The notes: generated by a model not told the origin, from the sequence alone. A stretch of DNA of 64,000 nt from Lenzites betulinus (GCA_022264855.1 JABYQU010000072.1:62001-126000); one strand, 5' to 3'. Positions 20,888 to 34,546 are shown, numbered from the stretch's first letter. A program made the numbers and translations.

Positions 20888-23800
20888 TCAACCGCCAGCA
20901 GTCAAGCACACAGCGCGCGTTGCAACCAGGGCTCCCGCAGCGGTGTCGAACGCCAAATCGACCGTGAACATAACGTCGTTGCGATCGCCGTTCAGGTAAA
21001 CAGGCAGGTTGACCGCGTTCGAGGTGATCTCCTCCGACTGTACCCAGCGTATCTGAGAAGGTCCAAGACGAACAGTCTCCCCGTCGTTCAGCACGAGCTT
21101 GTCCGTTGACCACGCCGCGCCCTCCAGAACCAAGCCTAATAATATGCGTCAGCAAGGAGACGCGATAATTCATAGAATGACGACTCACCATCCACGATGA
21201 AGGCACTCGGGTCGTTCACCTTCTCAATATCGAGCTGCAGACGCAACGTCTCGAGACTCCATCGCTTGCGATGGGCGACAGCCTGCCGCGTAGCCGTGAT
21301 GTACGCTTCGGGGAAGAACAAGCCGCCGAGCCACACTTCGACGTTGTTGAGGTTGTCCAGCCCTGCGATCTGGTCGAGCTGCCCCAGTCTTCGCGCGAAG
21401 TTGGAAATCCATTCCGAGACACCCATCGCCTTGTGCACCTTGTAGCGTCGCCAATGATCGGGTATGGTACCTGGCGGACGAAAAGTGTAAGTACGGAACG
21501 AGCGTATGAATATACGAAGTATGTACCCTTGGTAAGGGAGCTCATGAGAGTGCGAAGATGATTGGTCTGCTTGAGAGCGCCCTCGCAAACCTTCACGACG
21601 TCTGCCAAGTCCCTGCGGACCTGTGTAAGGAGCTTGCTTCCGATGGAGCCCTCGCGGAAGAACAGGCGGTAGAGCGGGTCTGAGTGCTCTGCGCTCTGCT
21701 TCTGCAACGTGTGGAAGTTCTATTGACACTCCGTCAGTAAATTGGAATGATAACCGTAGCATTTACGCCTATACATACCGCAGGAAGCTGCTGGAGCCAT
21801 TCCCGACAACGTTCGTGAAGGTTGCGCATCCATGCTGGCTGCTGAGAAGCCTGACCCTGGGACGGGCCAGCAGCTGGCGTCGCCTCGTCGTCGTCGTCCG
21901 CGAGCATGCGCATCTTGCGCAGCTTGCTGAGGAGCTCATGTCCTGCGCCGACGATATTAGCATATAATCATAGTATAACAACGTTGAGACGCACCTTGGG
22001 CAACAGCGATGACACGCTCCGCAGTGGGAGGAAGACTGAGCCACGAGGGTGGCTCGCGTTCGGGCAACTGCTGAACCCAGGTCAGGAAGTGGTCGACCTT
22101 CGTACCATCGGGCACAGTCAGCACTCGAGAGCCAGTAGCGCTAGGGACGAGGTCGAAGTCGACATTGTAGGCGTAGGGGGTAAACAGACCGTCCACGAAG
22201 GCGTCGATGATCTTCTGATCGAAGTCGCTGTCGACACGACCACCGTACACCGACTGCTTGATGAGCGTGCGGATGGCGTCCCAGGGGATTGACGCAGGGT
22301 CCACGTTCGCGCGCCCTTTGGCGATGCTGTTGAGCCAGGTGTCGATGGTGTTGAAGGCCGCGGCCATATCGGAGTCGTTGAAGTCGTACGTCTTGCTCCA
22401 ACCGAGAGGCACATAGCGCAGACGCTCTTGAACGACGGCATGGAACCAAGCGAGCAGGAAGTACAGGCGCGCCTTTTCAGCAGGCCCTTGGGTAAGGCGG
22501 GCGGAGGAGATGCTACGCAGCGAGTCCGACAGGTTGGCCTTGATACCCGGAGGAGGCTCGTTCATGAGGATACGAGACTGCCGCAAGATGTTGACGGGGA
22601 TGCTCGGGTTGGCCTCCATGGTAAGGAAGAGACGGAAGTTTCTGTGCGGGTTGAGTGTTTGCAGCTTCTTCTCCAATTGTCCGAGCCAAGAAGGCGCGAG
22701 ATGGACGTTCTTGAGGAGCACCCAGGAGCCTTGACGGGCAGCGAAAGCGACTGCTTGGTCCGCAAGGGTAAACCCTTCCTGCGAACCCATGGCGACGGAC
22801 GTGCAACGGGATCCCGAGTTCTGAACTAGATTCTCGACCCTGTAGCTCGCATCGTAGCCAGGTACCGAGACAAGGGCGATCGGCGTGGTGGGCTGGATCT
22901 CGTCGGCTACCATCGCTCCCAGTTCGTACGCAGAGATAGCGCCGAGATCGGTTTGGAAGACTGTCTTGACAAAACCTGCAGTAGACTGAAGGACACGGTC
23001 TGGACGCAAACATTTGATGACGCTCATGTTGCGAACGGCCTCCACAGCGGCTGAAAACAGATATGTCAAGCGGTTCTGCAGTGAGGTGAAGAGGTACTCA
23101 CGAGTGCTGGGATCCCATGACTGGGGAACGGAGGTCTCCGGGATGCTTGACTCCAGGAAGCCAACCCACTCGTCCTCGTGCTCAGCGATATGTGTGAGCA
23201 CGGGTTTGAAGAGAGGATGTTTGGCGAACGTGACGAGTCGCTGAGCTTGGTCCGGGGACAAAATCGTAGTCTGCAGAGACTCCGTGTTCGCCGAAAGCGC
23301 GCCATCACCGCTCTCCAAGAAGAATTCCAGCTCATCTGCGATCTCCTCGACCCCGCGCAGCTTGACTTGGGCCAAAAGAACGGCCAACATGACGTGGTCG
23401 CGGTGTAACAATGCACGTGAGGTCCTCTTGTAGACGACGAGGAAAAGATCGCTCATCAAGACTTCCCTACGCCTAGCATGGTCGGTGACGTTGCGCAGGT
23501 TCGGGTTGTGGTGCAGAATGTAGTCGAAGATGTCGAGGAAGAAACGGAGGGAGAACTGGTAGAAATGGTTCACGAGATTGAGCTGCTCTAGGATGAAGAA
23601 GACGGCACTGCAAGCTTGGGCGATGGGCAGATATTCCGCAGTCACTTCTTCGACCTCCTTCATGACCAGGTCGGTCTCCTCGACCTTCCGGGTGATCTCG
23701 GCGGCCTCCCTCTTGAGGGTCTCCAAGGTATCGATGACCTTGTCATCGTCCAAAATGTTGCCGGACGATTCGTTGAGGGCTTGCAGCAGCAGCTTCTCCA

Positions 23801-26800
23801 GGGTCCGAAGTCGCAGTCGGAACTCTCCTTGCATCTTCATCAGGTCGGTCCGCTTGCGCTCAGTGTCAGGCCTCTCGACCTTCAGAACTTGATCCAGCGA
23901 CTGGCTTTGGAGACTGCTCCTTGTCATGGTGAAGTTGACGAAGGTGACGCGACTGCAAATATCAGGGGAGAATTCGACGGAAGGATCGCGCGTGGAGAGG
24001 AACATGGTGAACGAGGGCGAGAAGTCGATGTCTTGGCTGCCAAGGCGGATAAGAACACGTCCACCGGTACGGCGGATTTCCCTGTTCAGGACCGGGTTCA
24101 AGATGGGGTCGAGATGTTCGACATCCTGGATGAGCAAGGTGTTTCCGAAACGAAGAGCACTCTCTAGGACCTTGAGGAAGGCCTCGTCGAGGAAGCTAGT
24201 GACGGTGATCTTGCGGTCCTTGTACTCGTTCAACAGGAAGGACGTGGCTTGACCGGTGGGATCGATGATGAGAGGGTAGCGGCTGTAACGCTTGATCATG
24301 ATGGCGTTCTCTGTGCACAAGTTGTCGGAGGGAAGTGACTTAGACTGCCAGCTGAGACGGTCGTCAGCTGTCGACAAGTACTCTGGGAGCGAGAGTTCGG
24401 CCTTGAATTGGACGCCGGCCTCGGATAGATGGCTTGACCACTCCTGCCACATCATCTCGCGGTACTGCTGGTCGAAGAAACCAGCATAGGCCAGGAAAGC
24501 AGCGGAGAGGAGCACGTCGCCAACGATCGTCCCCATCTCGGTGTCGAAAGTGCGGCTGCCGGCCTCCCAACGCGTCTTCTCGGACGACAAGCTCTCCAGA
24601 AGCTTCATACTCCGGTCGACCTTGCTCTCGACGCGCTCCATCTCGGTCTTGATAGCTTGTGTCTCGCGAATGAGACCGGCGTACTCGTCCTTGTACCGTT
24701 CGATACTGGCCTCGAGTTCGGAGATCATGGTGACCATCATCTGGGCCTGCTGCTTCGTCTGCTCGGCTTGATCCTCGAGGGACTGCACTTCATTACGGAG
24801 GGGCTCCACCTTGTCCAAGATCTCGGAGAAGCGGCATTGGGCGATTACCCACTTGACGAGAGGCCCACAAGCTTTACTCGCGCGCTGCACGGTCTCGAAA
24901 TTGTAGGAGGGGCGGCTGAGGAAGTCTCGCTTCATTACGTCGCGGAGGGGCTTGGTCATCTGGTTCGTGGTGTCGAAGTTGACGATACGTTGAATGAAGT
25001 CGTCGCGACGGATGATACCCTGAACCGTCCGCCAGCTGTCGATCTTGTGGCCGAGCAGAGTGCAGACAGACTCCATCGCCGACTTGACGGCCTCGGGGGG
25101 GTTGGCCATCGTACGCACTTCCTGGAGGTGCTGACGCTTGATGCTGCTGACGGCGGCTTGGGCGTCCAGCACGGCGGGCTCGGCGTCTGCAAGGTCTGCC
25201 ATGACGATCTCGCGACGTTGCTTGATGTTCTTGTCTTGCTCGACGAGAGCTGCTTGGATCTCGATGGACGCGGCCTTCTTCTGCTCTGCTTCCTGCTGGT
25301 CGGCGACCATCCGCTTGAGCTTCTCGTTGGCTTCCGCGTTCTTGGCCTCGAGCTGAGTGCGCTTGATGGCGAGACTCTTCCGTAGCTCTTCGACCTGTTC
25401 GACCGTCTCCCGTAGCTTGTCGAGTCCGACGTGCAGATGGCGTTGCTGCTCCTCCAACTCTTCGCGCTTCTCGTTGTGCAAACGAACGTAGTGGTTGATG
25501 CTATAGAGATAGTCAGCACATGAATGGGACAGTTTATGATGCGCAACTTACAAGTCCAAATAGTGACGAGGCGTCACGTAGTTGTAGCGACCCTGGCGGC
25601 GACTCAGACGTTGGTTGATCTGGTGCATAGACTCGTGGACGTGGACCAAAGCATTGACGACCGCCGCGCGATGTGTCGGAGGCATGGACAAGTCGCGATA
25701 GGCAATAGGGAACAGCGCAGGAGGGCTGTAGGAGGGCAAGTCGAGATCGAGAGTGTTCGTGAACTCAAGGCCGACCTGGTAGAATGCCTGGTCCGACCAA
25801 TCACCGAACCAATCGAGCACACAACGATTGAACAATGCGGGGGAAGTAGCCGCGCGCGACGCTAGACCGTTCTCGGGAGGGTTCATCGTGAAGACGACGT
25901 GCAGGTTCTTGGCGACTTGCTGGGTGAACCATCGGTACAGCTCCTCGTGCGAGTCGAGCATAAGACCGTCGCGTTGAGAGCCCTCTTTACACGCCGTCAT
26001 GAGCGCTGAATGCTCGTCACCCTCGAACAGACCAGGGACTTCGGCGTTGGCCAGTAGGGTATTCATCCGCTCCAGGAAACCGGAGTCGAGGACATTAGAC
26101 TCGTCCATTATGAAGCAGATCTTTTCGCCCTTGCAGCCAGCGCGTCGGAGGACGGTTCTGAGGTCTTCGTCGAAGTCGTCGCCCGTGTACTTGTTGTGAA
26201 CTTTGATCTGGAAGATGCTCAGACCGTTCATCCAGGCAACAAAACGCGAAAGCGTAGTCTATCAAGCCGAGGATTAGTCAATACACATAAAAGGGCGCAA
26301 GACATTGACTGACCTTGCCGCTACCGCTGACACCGATGAGAAGTAGGTGACCTTGTACTTGTCTGAAGACACGATCGATGCGGAGGACGTGGTCCAAAAC
26401 GTCGTTGAAAAGAACGAGCGGGACGTCCAGCTCCTCCTCGTAGAAGACGCGAAGACGAGCCTTCGTATACTCTCGAAGAACCTCACGGTCAACGGGGATG
26501 TAGTCCTTCGACGTCCAGTTGGAGAAAAGGATCGGACGGGAGAGCGCCTCGTCGCGGTTGATTGTAGGGAAGTGTTCCATGGCCGCATTGTCGATAGCCT
26601 CGTCTGTCCACCTCTTCTCTTCTTCTGTAACGAGACGGTCCTGGAAGAGACGCAGAGCTTCGTGGGCCCAGACTCTGACCAGCCCTTCCACGGAGAGGAT
26701 CTCCAGGGGCCGGATCGCCTCATAGATACCACGGACCCATCGAGTAAGCTCACGGGGACTGTATACGTAGTGAGCTTGAACGTCGGTAGTAAACCGCTTC

Positions 26801-29800
26801 TGAGACGAGAGGTAGAGCGCCACCATAGCGTCCGTGAGTGGTTCGGCATACGCGCGGAGGTTGGGGACGACCTTGAGAAGCGCGCGGTTGTACGTCCCGT
26901 AGATCTGCTTGAGAGATAGTTCACCGGGGTAGTCGACCATGACGAGTGGAGCGTGACGCAGGAAACGGTGGCTCAAGGGGACACGACCAGGATCGGTAGG
27001 AGGGTTGCAAGCGCCGACGAATTGAATACGCTCGAGTTTCACCCAGGCCATGTCCGTCGTTCGCCAGTATCCGCCGCATTCTACCAACTGGCGGATGAAT
27101 GAGATCACCCGCTGAGTGCCGTACTTGTCCGTGGCCGGCAGGTTGATCTCGTCGCAGAACACGACCAGCCATCGGCCGATCTGGACAGGCGCCAGGATGA
27201 CCCCGTTGGGAGTTTTGCGGTATTCGCAGTACTGCTCGAAGGTCTTGAGGATGAGCTCGGGCGTCGTAGCACTGGAGAAGTTCAGACCAACGACCTCCAT
27301 GTCGGGAAGCTTGCGCAGCGCGCTGAAGAGGGTCATGGTCTTTCCGGAACCAGGAGGGCCACAGAGCATCAACGGCTTGTGTTCGGATAGCCAGGAGTAC
27401 AACACCTCCTCGTGACGGACGGTGTCAACTGTCGGTACGACGACATCAGAGGCAGTGACCGCATGAGACTCGATGTCGATGACGGGAACACGAGATTGCC
27501 AGCCACTCCATTCTCCATTCGATACTTGCACATCAAAGTCCAGTAGGGAGCCACCTTGGTTCAGCGGCGGGAGATCGATGCCAGTGTGTTTGCGAAGGAA
27601 GTCGCCAAGTTCCGCGCGCAGTTCCAAACGCGCATCGCCAGAGAAGGCCCAGATGAGACTGACGAGGAGGCGCTTCGTCACGTACTGCTCGATGCGCTCG
27701 TGCGTGAGTGGGAAGTCCGCGTGGTGAATGTTGTACTCGACGACGTTGCGCACGGTCTTGTTGATGAGGGAGAACAGCGTGTTCAGAGCCCGGGTAATCG
27801 TGAAGTCCATGATGTGTTCGATCGTCTCTGCGTACTGCAGGGCGGACATGATGAGCTCGCCGTCCGCGAAGAAAGGTTCCAATATGGATGCGATTTCCTT
27901 CTGGGTAACGAGGTGGGGAGAGACTGGTGTTTCGCCGGCGGGATCTGCACGACGACCGGGAATGTCAAGGGCTTCGTCGTCTTCGGCATCGAGGGGAGTC
28001 GTAGACAACGTCTCGAGGTAGTGCTTGAAGACCATGGGGGGCTCCACGACATCCTCGCTGAACCAAATCATACCGCAGCGACTGACGGTGGCAAGGGTAG
28101 CGTACTTCAGATGCTCGACCTCGAACATGATGCGGACATTTGAAGGCAGGTTCAGACGTTCACCGTTAGGCAATGTCAGGAGCTTATTATCGTCGAGTAC
28201 ACTGTAAAGGTCAGATTAGCCAGCTTATACGTACGCACGCTGGAAGAGCTTACCTGTTCAAGTTCTCCACCCACTCAGGGTCGACATCACCATCAAAGAT
28301 GATCCAGTGCCGCTTGCCACTCTCACCACGGACGTCGTCGACGATCTTACGGAGAGTGTGCGTGAACAGGCCGTCATTCCATTCGCGCGTCGTCGGATCC
28401 AAGGTACCGTAGAGGGCGTCCTTGTGCATCGCTTTGGGGTCGATCACGTACGACACGCCTTCGACGCCGTCCAGACGTTCCAACGCGGAGAGTAGGACCT
28501 GCCACGCGTTACTCTTGCCGCTACCAGAAGGGCCAACCATCATCAAACCGTGCTGAATCTTCTGGATCTGGTAGAGCTGCAGAATCTTGTTGATCCAGCG
28601 CTCACCCTCAACAAGGCGGCGCTCGGCGCAGACTTTGCTGATTTGCTCGCGAAGAGCATCCAGATTGACCGGGACGTAGTCAACGCCGGGGAAGACATCA
28701 GCCAACAGACTATGAAATGGTTAGCCTTCGTTGCTTCAGAGGTTGCGTGGGGAACAAACCTAGTCAGGAGGGGCACATCGTCGGCAACGAGCTTGGGAAC
28801 AATCGTCTCCGTCACACTCTGGATGAGGATTACCTGCTCAGAGGAGGCGTCCGAGAGGCCAGCTGCGTCGGCGTCCTCGCCCGACGATCTCGACTCTTGC
28901 AGACGTTCACGCTTGAGAATACCGGCGGACGCTAAGACAGCCTTGAGGGCACGAAGACCGAAATCGTAGTGAGGTTGGGGCGAAAGCTGCTCGTCACAAA
29001 GGTTGAAGAACGGAACGATCTTCGACGCGAGCGACTCCGCCGTTCGGAAACCCTGGGAAAACAACATGACTTGGGCGATGAGTTCCCGATCAGGACGGGT
29101 CATAGCCATAGGCCGGAAGAGCTTCGTCAGGTTAGGAGGGAGCTGGGAACGACCAGCGTAGTTGGGATTGGTCGTGATGAAGATTCCCATGTTCTTGTTG
29201 AGCTTGACGTTCTTGCCAACGAGCTCGATTTCGGTGTTCGGGTTCTTCACGAGTGTGGAGAGACCCTGCTGGATACTCTGCACTTGCTGCGAGACCGCAC
29301 TGAGAATACGCTCCTCCAAGCGATTGAATTCGTCGAAGCATCCCCACGCGCCGACTTGGCACAGACCAACGAAGATACGGCCCATGGCCTGGAAATCAAA
29401 GGTCTCGTCGCAACAGAAGACGAGCACGAAACGTCCCAACTGCACGCCGAGAGCCTTGACGGACTCAGTTTTGCCTGTCAGCGTGCATCAGCAAAGTTGT
29501 ACAGAGCGGGAATTCGTAGGACTCACCAGTTCCGGCAGGACCGAAGGGAGCGCCTCCGAGTTGGTTGTCCAGAGCTTGAGTGAGGGTCAGGTAACATCTG
29601 TCGGTTAGAGGAGTCTGCACCAGGCGATCTGGGACACCGAGGTATTCCCACCCATACGGGAAAGATGCGTCTGCAACTCGGATGGCAAGTCTGTCGAGAG
29701 CGTTATCCAGAGTCGGGTTCAGATAGAAGCGCATCTGGTAGAGCCAAGAGAAAGCCCTATTATCCGAGACGCGTTGCTGGATGAGAGTGCGTGTCACGTC

Positions 29801-32141
29801 GCGCTGATGTACAAGCTCCGTGATGAGGTGCTCGCACTTGCGCCGCGTCACTGGCTTGAGCTCTGTAAGCACGACATCCGCCAGAAGGTCGAGTCCTTGT
29901 CGAACAGTGTCGAGGGGGCCGTCCAGAGACTGAGAGTTCTCAAGCGCTGATTCAACGGAAGCTGTCCAAGCGACCTGAACGGCCAGCGTGACCAGCTGGG
30001 CGGGGTACTTTTCGAGCCAGGGCATGAACTGATCCTGAGGAAGAGGGGAGATGGCGCCATAAAAGGTTTGTAGCTCCTCCACAGCGTCACAGAGCAGTTG
30101 CGCAAGCGAGACTCGCATTTCAGCCTCGAGCTTGGTGAGCCAGTCGTTGATCTTGGGGAAGTCCTTTAAGAGGATGGGGTCCTTGAAGAAGACCTCTTCG
30201 CCCTCGCGAGATGCCATACCTTGGATTTGGGTCAATTCTTCGTCGAGCATGATCGTGGAGATACCCGCAAACATCTTCTTGAGATGTTTCATGATGCGCA
30301 GAATTTCCTTGCTGTTACCGATGATCTCCAGCAGGTCTTCATCACCAACGAAGTAGAATCGAGGGAAGGAAGCGCGTTCCCGCTCAAGATACTCTCCGAG
30401 GGCCTTCTGGATCTTGTTGAGGAGGTCTGCAAGACGTTCCAAGGACTTCTGGATACCCTGGATGTTCATGACGTCGATAACGAACGGGGACTTGTAGACC
30501 TTCTTCATGACCGCGAGGAACTCAGTGTTAATGTTTTGGAATCGCGCAGTCTCGACGGGGAGAAGATGCTTGATATCTGCACTCCCGGAGAAGATGCCCT
30601 CCAGGTAAACCCACTGGCGTTGAACGTCAATCCAGACGTCTGAGAACATGACTAGGTAAGCACAAGGACGAAAACAGTGTATATGCGATTTCTACTCACC
30701 GAAAAGCACATGGATGCGGTTCAGTTTCTCTTCCCAAGAACCAGCCTCTTCCTCGAAGACTGTGGACAAGGATCAGTACAGCTTCGCGTGGTATTGCCTA
30801 TCGTGCCTCACCCTTGTAGTACGGGGAAAGCTTCATGGCGGTTAGGGAGTTCAGGTTCTCACTGCACTTGTTGAACAGGTCGTCCCAACCTCTGAGGGGG
30901 AAGTGAGTGGCGGTTTACAACGGAGCAGGGTCTATACGCGCCTGATCAAGCGGCACTTGTTCTGATAGTTGACGAGATCGAGGGTATAGTTTGTCCAAGT
31001 CTCCTTGACTTGCCGGATATACTCCTCAAGTGCCATCTGGATAGGAGCAGTGAGTCGTGAGCACGAGAGGATTGGTGTGTCGTCGTACCTCTCCCTGTGC
31101 TTGGATAATGACCTCCTTGATCGTGTTCTCGTTCCTCCGTAGGTCCATGTCGTAGACGTGGCCGAGCGTCATGCTAGATCCCTGTCAGGACACCGTATAC
31201 GTCCCAAAGGGTACATACTCACAGAGGCAGGCTAATCTGCGAGGGCACTCTCAGCACTTTGAACAACTGCTTCCAATGCCTGTCCTTCAAAGCCTCCGAC
31301 TTCAACTCCGAGATGAGCGCGTTTGACTTCAACAAGCCGCGCAGCACGTCCTGGACGTATTCGAACGCGGCATACTGACGCATTCGTGTCGGCATATCCT
31401 TCGTCGACGAGAGCAGACCGTCCAACAATTGCCTGAGTTTCCGCGGTTGGACAGTAGCCCATGGCATTTCACGAAGCTCCCCAATCTGGCTCCAGACCCC
31501 GGACAATGCCGTCCATACGGCTTTGAGGTCGCGCAGTTCCTCAAAGACAGGCTCCAAGCGGGTGTGTCGAATGAGCTCCAAGTCAAGCGCTTCCTTGGCT
31601 TTGCAAACAAGCTCATATTCTTCTTGAACGCGTGTCAGCTTGCCTTCGAAGACGTTGATTGCGTTGAGCGCAGTGTCTGCGCGCATGTTTCCCTGAACCG
31701 GTCGGGTCTGTTCCCACTCCTGTATGATGTCGTTGATCTTGTTCTCCACTATCTTGTCTTCGGCTACAATCTTCAACTGGAGTCCGGCTATTTGTCTGTC
31801 AATAGTGCGCGTTTCACGCATACGCAATACACGCACCAAGTTGCTCTTGGATAGAATCATTCTTCCTCTTCAGAATCTCGTTGAATGCGCTCCACTCTCC
31901 TCGTAGTTGATCACTGTATAGCCAGTCGTCCGGGAACTGATATCGGAATCGTTCGAGTGTTTTCTCGCCACTGGCGCAGAGCTCGATCATAGGACCCCAT
32001 GTCTTCGTCTTGCGTTTCAAGTCTTGTACGAAGGTGATGAATGTGACCGCCGCAGCGGTGGAAGAGTTGGATGGTGCCAACAACTGGGACATGTATTCAG
32101 AGCGTGCAAAACGTGTCAAATGCCAGCGGACGTACCTCCAT
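20888..32141 (-). CDS. dhc2: cytoplasmic dynein heavy chain, motor half (split-gene Dhc2 type)
   Basis: Encodes linker, six AAA modules, stalk and microtubule-binding domain, but no dimerisation tail. Start ATGGAG at 32141-32136, then an intron (gtacgt ... tcccag), then [25 protein letters not shown], which already corresponds to the end of the tail/start of linker. P-loops in order: AAA1 GPAGTG|KTE (near 29540, intron inside the loop), AAA2 [11 protein letters not shown] (about 28530), AAA3 [10 protein letters not shown] (about 27355), AAA4 GVSGSGK|TTL (about 26320, again intron-split). The stalk coiled coil runs about 25480-24500, with the microtubule-binding domain around 25115-24830 ([18 protein letters not shown]). 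AAA5-AAA6 and the C-terminal domain follow, ending [13 protein letters not shown]. One exon alone (25481 to about 21960) encodes some 1170 residues. Minus-end motor for nuclear migration and retrograde transport. Established: Agaricomycetes split the heavy chain into dhc1 (tail) and dhc2 (motor). Confidence 0.93.
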
Positions 32142-32327
32142 GGCTGTTGACACACTGGTAGAGCACAAGCTCTGTACATACGCGACGCGTCGCTAGACCA
32201 CGGGCGTTCGGCAACCGCCGAAAGCGCTTGCCTCTCCTTCCGTGCCGCACTTGGGCTGTTCTTGCAGAGACCTCCTCCTCAGCCATCCACCACTTTTCTC
32301 CTCGTCTCTCTCCGCCTCTTCTTCACC
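32142..32327. promoter_or_regulatory. bidirectional promoter dhc2 / Sm E
   Basis: Only about 186 bp separate the two divergent start codons, so both promoters must overlap here. There is no space for a dynein tail upstream. Confidence 0.6.
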
Positions 32328-32919
32328 ATGTCGGGTCGTCAACAGCGAGTGATGGTTCAGCCCATCGTGAGTTCTTCATCAATAATGCAGCCTGCAACCT
32401 CTAATCCTTTCCGCAGAATGTCATCTTCAAGAACCTTCAGCAGGTATATACCCAAGCACGCTCTTTCAGAACGACCCTGACTTTTATCATGCAGAGGACA
32501 AAAGTCGTGATCTGGCTATATGATAACATCGATATGCGTATCGAAGGGACTATCATTGTGCGTGTTTCCAAACACCTCGCTGCACTCCGCGTTGAACCCA
32601 GAGCGAACGAAGGCCCCAGCTTCTTCATTGCACGTTTCTCTCGTCGCGCGATGAGTGTTCAATTGTCTTCTCTTCCTTTCCGTCATGCATAAGATACCGA
32701 GGAGCGCGTAGCTAACATATTTCCGCCAGGGTTTCGACGAGTTCATGAACGTTGTGATAGATGATGCGGCAGAGGTCTTCGTGAAGGACGCGAAGCCTAG
32801 GAGAGAACTCGGTATGTCCTCTTCCCGTACAATGCGAGCGCAAAGCAGATTCTGATGATCATTTAGGTCGCATACTGTTGAAAGGCGACAACATCACGCT
32901 CATTCAGCAAGTCGTTTGA
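32328..32919 (+). CDS. SNRPE: small nuclear ribonucleoprotein Sm E
   Basis: Core spliceosomal Sm-ring subunit. Five exons are needed: MSGRQQRVMVQPI / NVIFKNLQQ / RTKVVIWLYDNIDMRIEGTII / GFDEFMNVVIDDAAEVFVKDAKPRRELG / RILLKGDNITLIQQVV with TGA at 32917-32919. The Sm1 motif (WLYDN...EGTIIGFDEFMN) and the Sm2 motif (GRILLKGDNITLI) are both complete. Length about 90 residues, standard for Sm E. Divergent from dhc2. Confidence 0.93.
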
Positions 32920-33092
32920 GGATTCTCGTGAACCCATGTCTCGCTCGTGTAAAATTGTGGTCTGCTTGCCCACATGTTGTACGTCCCTGCTGTTTACTTC
33001 TGACTTGTCGCTTTCGATCTTCCTTCCTGGAACCTGCCCTCCACACGATGCCGCCACCGCGCAGTCTCGTTCGAACGTCATCCATCGATGTG

Positions 33093-34335
33093 TCATAGAT
33101 TATACACAGGTAACAGCGAGGTAAGATCCAGTGACTGACGGCAGAGAGGACATTCGGCCTGCGCAGGAACATTAGCCGATGTGTGCTTGAATCATACGCT
33201 CTCGCCGCACCTTTTCTCGGCCCCATCCTACTATGCAATTCCAGCAAAACAAGTGGCCACAATCCGTGGCGCAGCTGTTCGTTCGCTCTTCCAAACAGAG
33301 TGTACAATTCCTACCGGCGCGCAATTCAGTAGAAATTGTGGAGACGTCCAAAATCGTCCCTTCGTCCTCTTCCGCTGGCACAGGAGGAGCATCCTCTCGA
33401 TTCGCGGCTTCCAGTATAAAAGATATTCTGCGGTCGTCGATGAAGATCTCTATATCCTCATGTGTACCACGATTTCCCTTGCCATCCTGCCGGAGGCTTG
33501 TGTCCGATTGTGAGGAACGCGCACGAATGGCGTTTAGAGCTCGATGGATAAGTCGGACCCCCAGTAATATTCCCAGTAGCGCATAAGACGGAGGACGTGC
33601 ATTTGGATTGTCCGGGACGGCAGATATCTATGCGACGCAGTCAGTACGCAAACATAGAACAGTCTTCAGACGTACATATTTAATGCCCAGCATTCTCTTC
33701 ACAATTCCATAATACGCGCCGCGTAAGTAGAATATGGCCAAGTTGATCTCAGAGACAACTTCGAGGGCGGTAGGAATCTTGCGAAGGAGTGCCCCCGTCT
33801 TAGAAGTTGTGGGTATGGCAGATCCCCATCTGGATAATAGATAGGATGGCAGGGTAGGGAGTAAGATGAGTGCTGTTCTAAGGCGAGGTGAGGGTCGTCT
33901 GTGTGTGCGAGTCGAGTTGAGCCAAATGTCTGTGTATTCCTCCCCCAGTGTTTGCGAACCTGTTGTATTCGCATAATCTCTTCTCAGCTCCGCGAACATA
34001 CATTGACATGAAACAGGACTCACCAAAGCCAGCTGTCAGTCCGTAATACAGCACATTCGCGGCGAAGTCGATCTCCTTGTCCCAGCGCGTTAGCCATCTC
34101 GTTCCTACCGTCCTCTTAGTCAAACAGAACAGAAATTATGAGTAGAGTATTCACCAAGCCATGAACGCAATACGTTCTCCGTTTGTTCACGCAGGGAGGA
34201 AACCTGAAATAGGTCCCTTTGATTGGACCGTACTGACATTGGTCCGTTAGTGTTTCCCAGCCTCTAAATATCACACAGTAACGTACTGATCTGCGCCTGC
34301 TGTGCTTGAGGGAAGGACAAGGAAGTGCTCGGCAT
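33093..34335 (-). CDS. pex10: peroxisome biogenesis factor 10 (RING E3)
   Basis: Peroxisomal membrane RING E3 of the PEX2-PEX10-PEX12 complex that ubiquitinates PEX5 during receptor recycling. Start [16 protein letters not shown] (34335). Further exons read [75 protein letters not shown] and a hydrophobic [12 protein letters not shown] segment. The C-terminal C3HC4 RING is [28 protein letters not shown] then, after an intron, [21 protein letters not shown] and TGA at 33093-33095. All eight RING metal ligands are visible. Divergent from the MGR2 gene with about 210 bp between starts. Confidence 0.92.
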
Positions 34336-34546
34336 CGCGACGTCGGGTGACCGCAACCGTTGTACACAATGACGGTCTAGTGTGGGGAAAGCTGGGGAAA
34401 GGGGATTGGTGTCCGGGAGCAAGCTCGTTCCGGCGCTCCGATACTTGACGCATCTTGTGTACAACCCTCACGGCACCAAACGCTCTGCTCTCTTGCTCTC
34501 ACATTCTCATATATCTCTACGTTTGCTGCCTTAATATCAATCTATA

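Noticed and set aside
22428..24252. Long plus-strand open frames opposite the dynein gene
   Set aside because: They are antisense shadows of a GC-rich coding exon with no recognisable domains.
20888..32141. Dynein gene read as a truncated pseudogene
   Set aside because: All motor motifs are intact, the start has a good context, and a split heavy chain is established for Agaricomycetes.
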